Positions 10,673 to 21,229 of a DNA stretch of 64,000 nucleotides are shown piece by piece; position 1 is the stretch's first letter, and every line of letters begins with the position of its first letter. The stretch is taken from assembly GCF_030272615.1 (NCBI RefSeq), contig NC_081414.1, positions 913,147,648 to 913,211,647 of the forward strand, given 5' to 3'. The notes beneath the pieces are model-generated. The model was not told where the DNA came from. It ran no database searches and saw only the letters and a program-made list of their open reading frames with translations. The DNA is from Cryptomeria japonica (Eukaryota > Streptophyta > Pinopsida > Cupressales > Cupressaceae). The translations under genes and the position numbers were made by a program.

Positions 10673-13531
10673 TTACGAAATCAGTCCCATGAAAGATTTT
10701 AATTTCGCGAGACTCTGTTCCAACACACGACGAATGAGCCTTCTCCAAACCAAGTCAGAGTTGAAAAACTCATCTCTTATTTCTTTACCCAGCACAAACA
10801 CACCCATTAATTGATACTCAGGAACACAACTTCCGACAGGTGCAAAGCACTCTCCATCAAAAGCTCTTGTTTCTGTGCTCCCCCGTGATAGAAAATTTAA
10901 AAATCTGTCATCTGCCTTAGACACCAAGACATTTATGTCATCTTGCAGAAAAACGTGAACATGAACACCTTGATTTGGATCTGGGCCATTCTCTCCAAGA
11001 ATTGGTCCAAAATGATCTGGTGGAACAGTAACAAAAATCCACCAACCAACTGCATTTGCTACGCCAATTTCTTTTGTACGCTCTGTTGTAAAGGCCTTAT
11101 GAGGCTTATTTTGATTCTCAAAAGTGACATAAACCTTGAGAATTCGAGAAGAGTCTTCTGAATTGGTTGTTGCAACTTTTACCATACGAATAGCCATTAC
11201 AAGAGGTGAATTGATCCTAGGCTGAGAGGACAACGTGGAAGGAATATACGTGATCATCATGCCACTAGCAGTTTCTGATACCAGGCTGCCAAAAACAGTT
11301 ACATCTTCTCGAGCCGTTAGGTGTGCCAAGGCCTAGAAGTATGATTCACTATCAAATTTCTCATGCCTATTGCAATCATAATGTAACAACTTTAGAGGAT
11401 CCATCGTTCCCTTGAAATTGGACTGCTTGTTAGAGACGTGGGCGGCATCATCATTGGAACCGGGCAGGAAAACCAAAATTTCTCTCCCGTTAGAAATTCT
11501 CCTGCATGTGCTTAGAGGTACCATGTCCTCCACTCCCATCATAAATTCTATTGCAGTTAAATCTCGCAGAGCCCAGGCAGCGGCAACGGACAGATGGTTC
11601 ATCTTCCAAAACATAAAGACCGAGATGTCCACAAGAATGTGAACGCCTCCTTGTTTGTCGTTTTTCTCGAGCATTGCAATGGCCAGAGGATCATAGCTTC
11701 TTTTTTGCTCAACAGCTACATTTACAGCTCCGACCATTCCATTATCATTCACCAAATATGATGGGAAAAACGTTGGCATGTGCTCATCAACCTTGAGAGT
11801 AGCATAAACTTTTGCTGGTGTTTTAATATCCGAGTATCCTATGATGTTTGACTGGTTTGTGAGAGGATTTAACTCCTCACGATGCAAAATCACACGCCCA
11901 CCTGATCGTGCTATCTCAGACAAAATTTCTTCTTTCAGTCTAGCCTCCATATGTTCAACCACATGGCCTTTAATTCCAACATGCTTGAGCGTGTCTACTG
12001 GTTGATAAAGCTCTCGAAGCACAAATGGTTGGCCACAAATATAGAGAACAACTTCTTCTCCAATTATATGCTCTCCTATGCATCTCCCATTTGCAAACAA
12101 CCTCGCAATTGAAACCGGATCCATCCCCTTGAGAGTGCGAGGCAGGAGACGAACGGGGCCTTTGGTGAGGTGGGAGACGAGCCAGGGGGTGTGCTGCCAC
12201 ATAATCTTAATGCTGCTGGCGGCGTGCACTTCATTGTCGCCCAACACCATCTCGACCAACCACATGTTGGGCATCATCTGCCACAACACGAAACACCCCA
12301 TCTCTGTGCATTTTAAAGAGTAGTTTTTCATCATTTAGCTCTGACTCTTGCAGTCCGTCGCCACCATGTTCTCTGTGACGGGGGTCATGAGATCCTTTAA
12401 AACCAGTCGCGGGTCCTGAGTTTGAAGCCCGATCTCGTGTGACCCCACCGTGCTTAAATATTGTGGGAGTAATTCCTCATCCATCTCCATCTCCAAGGTC
12501 TGGCAATTGAATCCTTCACGCTTCACTGGCGGCAAATTTACGATTCTAGAATGGATACAAGGAAGAGCGGAGGAAGTGGAATCATAAGTAGAAGATTCTA
12601 GCATGGGAGTGCGACTCTTCCTATTCGCAGACACAGGTTTCAAAGCGCGCTCGTCTCTATCCCAATCCTCAAAATTATCAAATCCAAATAGATAATCCAA
12701 CATGTCTGACGCCAGGGATGGAACCTCTTGCCGAACGGTTTCAATTTGCTGAAAATAAAACGGCTTCTCTACTGCAAACAAGCTAGCCTCCTTTTCATCC
12801 ACATCCATCAAATTAGGGTGGGGAACGATATCTCCCTTCTCTGTCTGTGATATCTTAAATCGCTTGGAGCGTTTCCCATTGTCCTCCGCTCCTGTTAAAG
12901 ACCTCTTCCGCTGCAAACAAGAAAACCGTCTTTCATCTTGCACTTCTTCATCTAAGTCCATAGGCTCGTAGGCTTCTATGAAATTATTTGTGCAAAGGTT
13001 GTCATCATCATGGGAATACCTCTTTATATTTGTCAAGGCTATGCCATCTGCAGAGCTTTCCGAAGCCAAAATTTCTCCAAGGCCTCCTTGCTCTGCTACC
13101 TCACTCCAATCTGTACCCTCCTCATCCCAGGAGTTAACAACAGATTCAACTTGGGTCTCCGACGGCATACACTCTTCATCCCCCAATCTCTTGAGTTCAT
13201 CCTCTTCAACAACAACCTCTTTTCCAACATCTTTCTGCTCAGAAATTCCAGCATCTATACAGGGACTATCATGGCGTTCAACCTTCACCACACGAATGCC
13301 AATAACTTCCCGACCATTAACAGTTTGGCCAATAAGTGCCAAAGCTGGCTCAAGAGGAGAGAAAATAAGAATTCCAACATCTTTCTCTTTCACTGGATTC
13401 TCCTCTTCAACTGAGTCCCCCTCTTTCTTCCAGCCATCCCACCAATGTACACGACGCTTGAAGCATAGTTTTACATGGAACGTAAAACTACCATAGAAGT
13501 TATAAGTTTTACCTTCTCTTTATTCCTCCAT
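10673..13531 (-). pseudogene. Unknown 953-codon protein in gag position of an LTR element
   Basis: The frame starts at an ATG 19 bases after the PBS and stays in one phase to 10673 without any indel, but has three in-frame stops: codon 4 (TAA), codon ~399 (TAA at 12335) and codon ~733 (TAG at 11333). The N-terminal third is acidic (EVVVEEDELKRLGDEE, EPMDLDEEVQDE) with a basic nuclear-localisation-like cluster, GKRSKRFK, near 12870. The middle and C-terminal thirds look globular, e.g. IARLFANGRCIGEHIIGEE, AVNVAVEQKRSYDPLAIAML, VGWWIFVTVPPDHFGPILG. I see no zinc knuckle and no known gag, envelope or enzyme signature. All three stops can be explained by single C-to-T or G-to-A changes. Either a divergent gag or a captured host gene is possible; I cannot decide. 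Confidence 0.7.
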
Positions 13532-13550
13532 CTCTGCTCAAGCCAACATG

Positions 13551-13562
13551 GCTCTGATACCA
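13551..13562 (-). other. PBS (initiator-Met tRNA type)
   Basis: Minus strand TGGTATCAGAGC, the complement of the 3' end of plant initiator tRNA-Met, two bases from the LTR. Confidence 0.85.
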
Positions 13563-13564
13563 AT

Positions 13565-13836
13565 TGTTAGTTTTAAATAAGCAGAGAAAACATACTAAAG
13601 GAAACTAAAGCAGATATAAACACATAACAACGCATAACAGGAGTTTAACATGGTTCACCACTAAGTGGCTACGTCCACTAGAAACGCAGGGAAACTTATT
13701 CATTAAACAATATCCATTACATAGTACATTTTGTAAGGGCTGCACACAGCCATTTATATAAACATATTAGATATGAAATTGAAGAGTCTGGAGAAGTTGA
13801 ATAGTCATGTGACCATTGGGCTTCATATACCCAACA
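13565..13836 (-). repeat. 5' LTR of the 10334-13836 element
   Basis: 272 bp and the same length as its partner. Differences I count include acg/aca, ccacc/ccact, acaca/acgca, acaca/acata, gagttt/gagtct, gtcg/gttg and ctta/cttc. Most are transitions. Confidence 0.85.
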
Positions 13837-14039
13837 ATAGGGACTACTAACTCTACCTGCCATTTATGATAAGGCGAATTCTTGCCTCAATCCATCATTC
13901 TTTGCTTGCCTTAACTCCACTCCACAATAAATGTGATATGACCGACCTTAAAATTCTTTGCCAAATCTTTTTGATTATATTAAAGCTTGAGAAAATCAAA
14001 TTTCAAAATCTTGCCATTTGAAGAGCCTACCTAAACTGT

Positions 14040-14231
14040 CCTTTTATCCACCACTAACTTGGGACAATCTACCTCTAGATTTCTTTAAATTAGTGGAATT
14101 GACATGTTATTAAAATGCTTTCCAGTTGCTGCATTACTATCCTTTTATCCAACTCTGACTTGGGACAATCTACTTCTAGATTTCATTAAATTGGTGGAAT
14201 TGACATGTTTTTAAAATATTTTCCAATTGCT
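14040..14231. repeat. Diverged tandem duplication, two 91-bp units
   Basis: Units 14040-14130 and 14141-14231 share ccttttatcca, cttgggacaatctac, tctagattt and ggaattgacatgt, with scattered substitutions. Neither unit is coding. Confidence 0.7.
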
Positions 14232-16428
14232 CAATAAAACTTAAAATTTTTGGGTTCCATCTAATATAATCGCCTACAAAACTCTTGACTTCCATCACAT
14301 TCTGATATTTGAAACGGTTAGGAAATTTGTATGAAATGGAATCCCACTAATTTGTTTATAATTTATGCCATCTGCTCCCATGTTCGTCAGTTAGTCAGAT
14401 AAACTATTCACTTCTCTTGTAGCTTTGAAGAGCATTAGGAGATCTAATGCCCTACCTAGGAAAGAATTCAACTTCCAATTTGGGGTTGCTCCAATTCTAA
14501 GAGCATTTATGGTGGCTCATACTTACACTTAGCCTATCTTTTCTCTTCTGTGACTCTTAACAGAGCTTTGCTTCCATACTCATTTGGTGATGATTATTTT
14601 CCTACTGGTGGTTTCATGATTTTTTTTGGACCGTTTGACGAATGGTTTCAATGTTGAGTTGCTATTTGTGATCAGGGCTGGTCTCATTTGTGATGATTTT
14701 GATAGTACAATTTTGAACTTAGAGTGCCTACTGGACTACTGTGGAAGAAAATATCATTATGGTGGCTCTAGACTGTTTTATTGGCATTCACAAGCTTCTG
14801 GCACGTTCAGTGTATGAGGTTGAATTACCAATCCTTGCAGATCCTTATTGATTGGCCTTAATATGTTTTAATTGTCAGGCTTAGTGCGAGCCTACATTAT
14901 GCATTTACTTTGGTCTCATGTATCTCCCTTGCACCTCATTTTTGTTCGACCATTTTGTTTATGGCTCTATTGCTTGGTGGCTATTAGTAGGGTTTCTGTG
15001 GGAGTTTGTCTAAAGGTGGCACACAGTTAATGTTGATCATGTTTTGTTTGGCTGGGGAATTTTGATATAAATGGTTCAAGTGATATAATGACCATGTATA
15101 TGTTGTCTGGTCTCTAGCTGATACGTGGAATTTTGCTCCCTATGGGGTTGCCGTTATTTGACTATCTCTGTAACTCTTTCTTTATCATTAATATATATTC
15201 ACTGGTTATGCCACTTTTATTTTAATTTTTAAATTCAATTTTTACATGGAAAATCCAAAGTGGTTCGAAATATATTAAAGTGTAGAACAATGATGCAAAA
15301 GTTGCAAACATGCCTAGATAACCCAAAAAAATGTAAAATAATTTGTAAAAACATACTACAAAACAAAAATAGTAAGGGGAACTAAGTCCCATTCGGTATG
15401 CTAGAAATACATATCAATAACATTTTGATTATAATAGTGAAAATTCATAACTATGACACACTTTTATAAAGGAAATGACCAACACAAATATAATTTTTCA
15501 ACTAAGACCACCTAAAAGTGATGTTTATGTTTTTAATTTTAAAATGATATAATCAAATGAAATCGCAAAATTTTAATTTAGTTTATGTTCATTTTTAAAA
15601 AAAAAGCTGGAATCTAGTTTTTTATAAATTTAAGAGAATGTTTTAATTGTTGATAAAAAGTGAGGTCTATGGAACATAACAAAAAAATTAATTCCCCCCC
15701 CCTATATTTGGATAAATTGAAAATCTAGTGTATGAGGAAAATTTACTCAAAATATCATAGTTCTGATGAGATGTCAATTTTTGTCTAATTTGTTTATAAT
15801 TTTAAAAAAAGTATAATGTCTTAGAAAAGAGTCTCTTCTCTAAGTATTGTATATACATTTTAATATTTTTGAATTTCTAATCAACCTCATATTTGATTAT
15901 AATAACTTATAATAAATTAAAAAAATTCATAATAAAGCCAATCAAAATCTAAAAAATATATGTATTTCTTAGATTTTAGACTCCAAGCTCTATAAAAAGA
16001 TCACCATTAGTTTCAAAAATTCAGAGTTGAAGTTTTTCTTTGTTGAATTTGCTTCAAAAAAGACCATTTCACCAAAATGTGGGGTTGAAACTTTGCCATA
16101 TAAATTGAATCTAATTTGTATATTAATACAAATCATATCGATTAAATAGTTTAAGTAAAAGAGTTTTGGTCAAAACTCTTTATGTCACACAAGTGCCAAG
16201 ACATTTTGAGCAAACTATTTCACTTGAATCTATTTTGTTGGTGCAAAGTGTGACATAGATCTAAACCCACCCAAAATTAAATGCATGAAAATGTAAAGTA
16301 CTCAACTCAATTCAAACCATACCTTTTCTAGAGAAAATGAAGACATAAACCAAGTAAATACAAGACAAGTCACAAGAATTATACCTTCATGATGTTGAGA
16401 TATGTTCCTTGATGTAGATGAAGGATAA
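14232..16428. other. No gene seen; AT-rich
   Basis: Only short frames occur, for example 63 codons at 14626. From about 15220 the composition is strongly A/T with long T and A runs. Nothing resembling a promoter, RNA gene or repeat family was recognised. Confidence 0.5.
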
Positions 16429-16433
16429 ATAGG

Positions 16434-17839
16434 TGTATGTGGGAAAATGTGGTGATCAAAACGAATAAATTGAGATCAAATGACCTACATACCAATGAGA
16501 CTCTTAGTGCAAGTATAAACTAATTTAAACTAGTTTAACTTCCCAAGGGGTGTCCCATTATTCTCTATCTCACAGGATCCCTAAAGTCAATGTTTTGCTC
16601 TCAGATCATGGAGCAAATGACTTAGGAATGACAACTCCAAGAACGAGTGATATTGTGATCTATACACATGAATGCATTCTAAGATCTATATGATATGTTA
16701 AAAACTATGATGCTTAAGTAAAGATGAAGATACTGGTATGATAATGAGATTAACAAATTATCCTAACATGATATGCTAGCATGGATATACTATGATATGA
16801 AATGAGATGCTTCTAAATTTTATGATGATATTTTAACAAAGAGGCTAAAATCTTAGTAAATTAGACTATAATGTAGATGCATGAAACTTGGATCTTGGAT
16901 AATGAAGAATGAGAGCTTTATTTATAGGAAAAATAGGGCAATGGAGGGTTAAGATTGAATAATCTTAACAAAGTCTAGGATTGAAAGTTACTCAATCCAT
17001 GTTTACAATTTTCACCAATGAAATGGTGACAATTGTCAACAATAGATGACTTGAGAGGAGATGCAAGAGGCATTAAATGCCCGAGGAGACATGAAGGCTA
17101 CCTTAGGAGGTAAGGTTATGGTTAGGTTAGGGTTATCCATTGGATAAAGCTTTTACCCAAGAGGTAAACTCTTGTGCAAGGGTTAATAGGATAACTAGGG
17201 TCAAGGCCATAAGTGCTTGATGAGACCCTTGGGTTAGATGAGGGTTAAGTTAGAGAGAAAGTCTCTAACCATGAGGGGAGGGTGGAGTTAACCATTAATG
17301 GTTTGGAAGACTTTGGGGATAAATTTGTAAGAGTCCTTCCAAATTTGGGGGAACTCAACAAGTTAGCTTGTTGAAGAAAGTTAGCTTTAAATGCATTTAG
17401 AAGACTTTCCTCCAAATTTGAGAAGTGACCTCCTCAAACTTAGGGAAGGGACATGTTTAGGAGTTGATTATGCCAATTAAGATAATTTAGAAGAATCTAG
17501 AAGACTCTAGAAAAGGTTTAGGAGGCAAGTGAGGGGATTTAGGATTTTAATTAAAATAAAATGTTTTATTTCAACTAAAATAGATGCAACTTGCATAAAT
17601 ACAAGTGGGGGGATTTAATTAAATGTAAATTTAATTAAAAAGAAGAAATGAGAATTAATTAGATAAAGTGATTTATTTAATTAAAAGCTAGAAAAGGTTT
17701 AGGTGAATTTAATTAAATAGACTAATCAAATATATGAAAATAAAGAAATTAATTAAATAAGATTTAATTAATAGGGGGGTAGGGCTTAAATAAATATTAA
17801 ATATTTATTTAAGAAAGTGGCTAGATTTATATGTCTACA
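16434..17839 (-). repeat. Solo LTR of the left gypsy family (1406 bp)
   Basis: It starts TGTATGTGGG and ends TGTCTACA, matching the LTR at 5015-6466 end to end. It is flanked by the perfect TSD ATAGG (16429-16433 and 17840-17844) and has no PBS or polypurine tract beside it. This is the product of recombination between the two LTRs of a former full element. Orientation is taken from the 5015-6466 copy. Confidence 0.85.
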
Positions 17840-17844
17840 ATAGG

Positions 17845-19587
17845 TATGGAATGTGTGGTTGTTCATAAATAAAACATCCCAATTTGATAGGATATACCTA
17901 TGATTTTTTAAGCATATATACCTATTATGTCCTTCAAACATGCGTTTATATAATTTTTTAGCTCATGATATAGATGATTGAGATCATGTTTTAGATTAAA
18001 TGGCTAATATTTGTTTGCATGTGAGGAGGGATGAGAAAGATGCAAGTGGATGGAGGACTAGAATTTCTTTAGTTTGCATAGGGAAAGGAGATGCAAGCAA
18101 GTGGAGACTTCAGGAGAATGTGCGTTAATGGTCAAGATTGAATTTGAATGGAGAGATAGAATGCACACAAATAGCTGTTTTGAGAGGAGTGTAAGTGGTT
18201 GGATGGGTCAAAATGCAAAGAGGTTGATTTTTCAGATTTTAGTACTAAGATTGAAATTATTTATTTTAAATAAGGGGAATATGCATTAACCATATTAATT
18301 GCATAAGCATATATGCAATTATTTAGTTATATAGGAAGGTCAAGGTAATTAATTAGATATGTAGGTAGTTATTGTAATAAATAAAACAAATAGGTCTATT
18401 TAATTAACATTAGAAGAAAGTTATTCAATTAATCAGTCAAGATGAGGATTATTGATGAAATTATGATGATGTTCTAGATTGAAATGTGGAAGAGGATTTT
18501 AAGTGTCTACAACTTTTTATGTAGGTTCTTTAATTAAATGGGAGATGTCCAATGAAAGAGAAATTTAGATAAATGTGCATTTAAGGTTTATGTAGTTGAA
18601 ATTTACATTCATTTATGATACTTTAGGGACTATTAAGGGATCATTTAGAATTGTAACTTGCATTTAAATAATTTATATTCTTTTCTATGCATAGGGTGCA
18701 TTTTGTTAAATGTGCACATTTAAATTATTAAAAAAACTAGTTGACATGCCATTATTATGTTAAATTTCTTGTCAAATATGTTAAACAAGATAGTGTACAC
18801 ACGATTCGAGATATATAGAATGCACTCAATATATTTGAATTAAATTCATACCTTGTACGTTTAGAAATTTTTAGAACTTTAGCGAACCAAAAAAAATGTA
18901 CTCTTTAAAATGTTAAAGAATCCATGTGGCTCAAGTCTTTTCCCTATGAAGCTTTCAACTTCTATTGGGTTTTTAAATGATAAGAAAAATGAAAGGATTT
19001 CCCTACCATTCACGTGCATCATCCACCATCTATTATTTTCATTTGGAGTGAACCTAAGAAAGCGAATCATTATCAAAATAAAATTACTTAATTATCATTT
19101 ATGTTTCTGAATTTTTATTTTGAAAGCATTCTACTATATGTGCACTGATGAAATAAGAGTTGAATTCTTTTTTTTTAAGATAACTCAACACATGATTAAA
19201 AACATCTATAATATTTAAGCATTTCTATAATATGTTTTTCTTTTCTTTTAGATATTTAAATTTAGTAACTATAAATATAAGAAGAATTATAAATAATAAG
19301 ATGCAATTATTTCAATTGTGTTTAACTTGTCATGGTGGATAAATTTTTTTATTAAAGATAAAAGGGTCTTTTTAAAAAGCCCCAACACTTTTACAAGCTA
19401 AAATAGTGGAAAAGTACCAACAAAATGGTAAAAAACTACAATAAAACTATCAACAAAGACGTCTAAGTAAGAGTAAAAAGGTCACATAAAGGATGTAGAA
19501 TCCAATAAATTATAGTTGGTTGAGGGCAATGGTGAATAATTTTAGTTCTACTTTAGATTAAATTTAGTTATTTAATTTATGAATCAT
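17845..19587. other. No gene seen
   Basis: AT-rich sequence with frames below 75 codons. The right end is the target site of the LINE. Confidence 0.5.
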
Positions 19588-19603
19588 TGGTTCTTTGAAT
19601 TTT
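19588..19603. repeat. LINE TSD, left copy
   Basis: TGGTTCTTTGAATTTT, next to the A-rich 3' tail of the element (minus strand gataaaataaaat). Confidence 0.9.
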
Positions 19604-19952
19604 ATTTTATTTTATCGGTAAAGGCAAAGACGAGATTTCTATTAATTTGGATTAAATACAGTAATTTCTTAGCTGAGAGTCATAGCATTAAAAACTTATT
19701 CTCAGCGATCCCAACAAAACATGGTTTCCACAACAGACAGGAAACCATTAAACTTGTGATTTGTCCATTTTTTAACAGAGCCATCAAAATCAAGCAGTCT
19801 AAAGAAAAAGGGACTAGAAACGTTTATATGGCAGATTCCCAACTGCCTAGAAACAGAGCGTTTAAGCATAATAATAAGAAACCAAAATAAACTTTATACA
19901 ATTATGTGTTAAGTATCGAGAAGGGAAATTGACACAACAACGAAAAGAAAGC

Positions 19953-20702
19953 CTAGCTTGCAGTGGGAGGATTAGGTTGGTGTAGATCAATTCTTGCTCT
20001 TCCTCAGCCTCTGCCTGTTGGATGACCGCGACCACGACCTGCTACCCTATGACCTATGCTTGAACCACCCCTATGACTCTGTTCAGCTTGGGGCTCTGCA
20101 TCTACAGCTTTCATAGGCAGGATTCTGTTAAGCTTTGCAAACTAGAAGAGGTCCTCCGGATTTTCTCCTAAAAACCTCCATTTGAGATAACTCAAACCAA
20201 CTCTAGCAAAGACTTTGTGTCTGTCCAAATATTTCCCTTTCAAATCCAGTAGGAAAGGGTAGTATTTAATGATCTCTCTGTGAGCATTGAAAAGGATCTG
20301 GTCGCTTGGCCAAGGTGCCCCAGAGTCATGGAGGGCCTTATTCAAAATTTCTTAGAATTCCTGAAGAATTTCCTCAGGAAAAAGCTCCTTGGTAAGGCTC
20401 CAAACAGCTTGCTTGAGTAGCTTTTGGTCCAACAGAGAAGCCATAAACCTAGAAGAGATGCAGGTGTTGTCTCGCGGGTACTCTTCCCTTCTCAAATGGG
20501 CACTACCCAAAATCATCTTTATTGTAAGCAGAACTGGAGGGTCCGCGTGGATGAGGAGACACTTCAGTCTCAAATCTATGATCTTTCTGAAAGAGACCTG
20601 ATGAGTGGAGGCGTTGAGGGAAATGGGAGTGTCTGCACCAAAGAATGAGGAGGGCCTTGGGTAGACACTCATAATGAATCCAAACGGTGGTTCAGAAGAC
20701 AT
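19953..20702 (-). pseudogene. LINE ORF3: unknown 250-codon frame downstream of ORF2
   Basis: One phase runs from ATG at 20702 to a stop at 19953, broken by in-frame stops at 20352, 20142 and 20004. The start reads MSSEPPFGFIMSVYPRPSSF. The middle contains KLLKQAVWSLTKELFPEEIL, then FNAHREIIKYYPFLLDLKGK and a tract with aromatic residues (LSYLKWRFLGENPEDLF). The C-terminus turns into a Gly/Arg segment (HRVAGRGRGHPTGRG), a common RNA-binding style. It lies wholly inside the LINE TSDs, about 530 bases after the ORF2 stop. Plant L1 elements normally have only ORF1 and ORF2, so this is either a captured gene fragment or a family-specific third ORF. No family was recognised. Confidence 0.55.
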
Positions 20703-21229
20703 GATGATCAGAGAAAAGAAGACAAGTGAGAAAGGAAAACCAGAGTGAATTATGCAGATTTTGCAAGAAAGAAATGAAGGCAGTGTGTAGAAAATGCTTC
20801 GGTAGGATAATCGAGAGCACGTCTCAACACCTAATAATGAGGAACTGATGAGCATTAAAAGATCCAACAAAGGTGGCAGAGAATAAATGTCCTAATCAAG
20901 CCAAATCTTCCCAGGTGCAGATAAAAAGAGAAACCTGCAGACAACTCATACGAAAGGTACAGAATGACGGCGAAAGCCAGTTGGAGCTTCAAGAAACACA
21001 TATAGAAGAAGACGTAGATAGGTTAAGCAAAATGTTGGCAAAGCTAAACTAGACCCACCATAAACCCTAGGTTTAAGTGGACGCTTGAATTCAAAAAATG
21101 AAATAGTTGTTAACCCAAACCGTCAAAGGAGTGTGGGAAAAATAATGCAAAAACTAAAATTTGCACTCTTGAATCAGGATGACAGAAAGCTTCCCCAAAA
21201 CTCTAGAAGGACGAAACCTGCTGGATGAC

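Larger units (their letters stand above)
10334..13836 (-). mobile_element. Complete LTR retrotransposon without polymerase, carrying an unknown large frame
   Basis: Two 272-bp direct repeats (10334-10605 and 13565-13836) begin TGTTAG and end CCAACA, and the whole is flanked by a perfect 5-bp TSD, ATAGG at 10329-10333 and 13837-13841. On the minus strand the order is LTR, two-base gap, initiator-Met-type PBS, 953-codon frame, polypurine tract, LTR. No protease, integrase, reverse transcriptase or RNase H motif occurs in any frame, so the element must borrow them. I count about ten differences between the LTRs, so it is older than the gypsy element at 41285. In form it matches non-autonomous gag-only (TR-GAG) or gene-carrying elements. 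Confidence 0.85.

Noticed and set aside
12978-13496. Plus-strand 172- and 134-codon frames
   Set aside because: They are antisense shadows of the long minus-strand frame 10673-13531, Ser/Pro/Leu-rich as expected of the complement of acidic codons.
10329-16433. ATAGG used as target site by both the 10334 element and the solo LTR at 16434
   Set aside because: Two matching 5-mers at sites 6 kb apart are expected by chance, and the elements are otherwise unrelated. No shared target preference can be claimed.
20352-20870. Signal-peptide-like Leu-rich N-terminus upstream of ORF3 (codons before 20702)
   Set aside because: The extension has no better start context and its hydrophobic residues lie before the ATG at 20702, where the coding-like composition begins.
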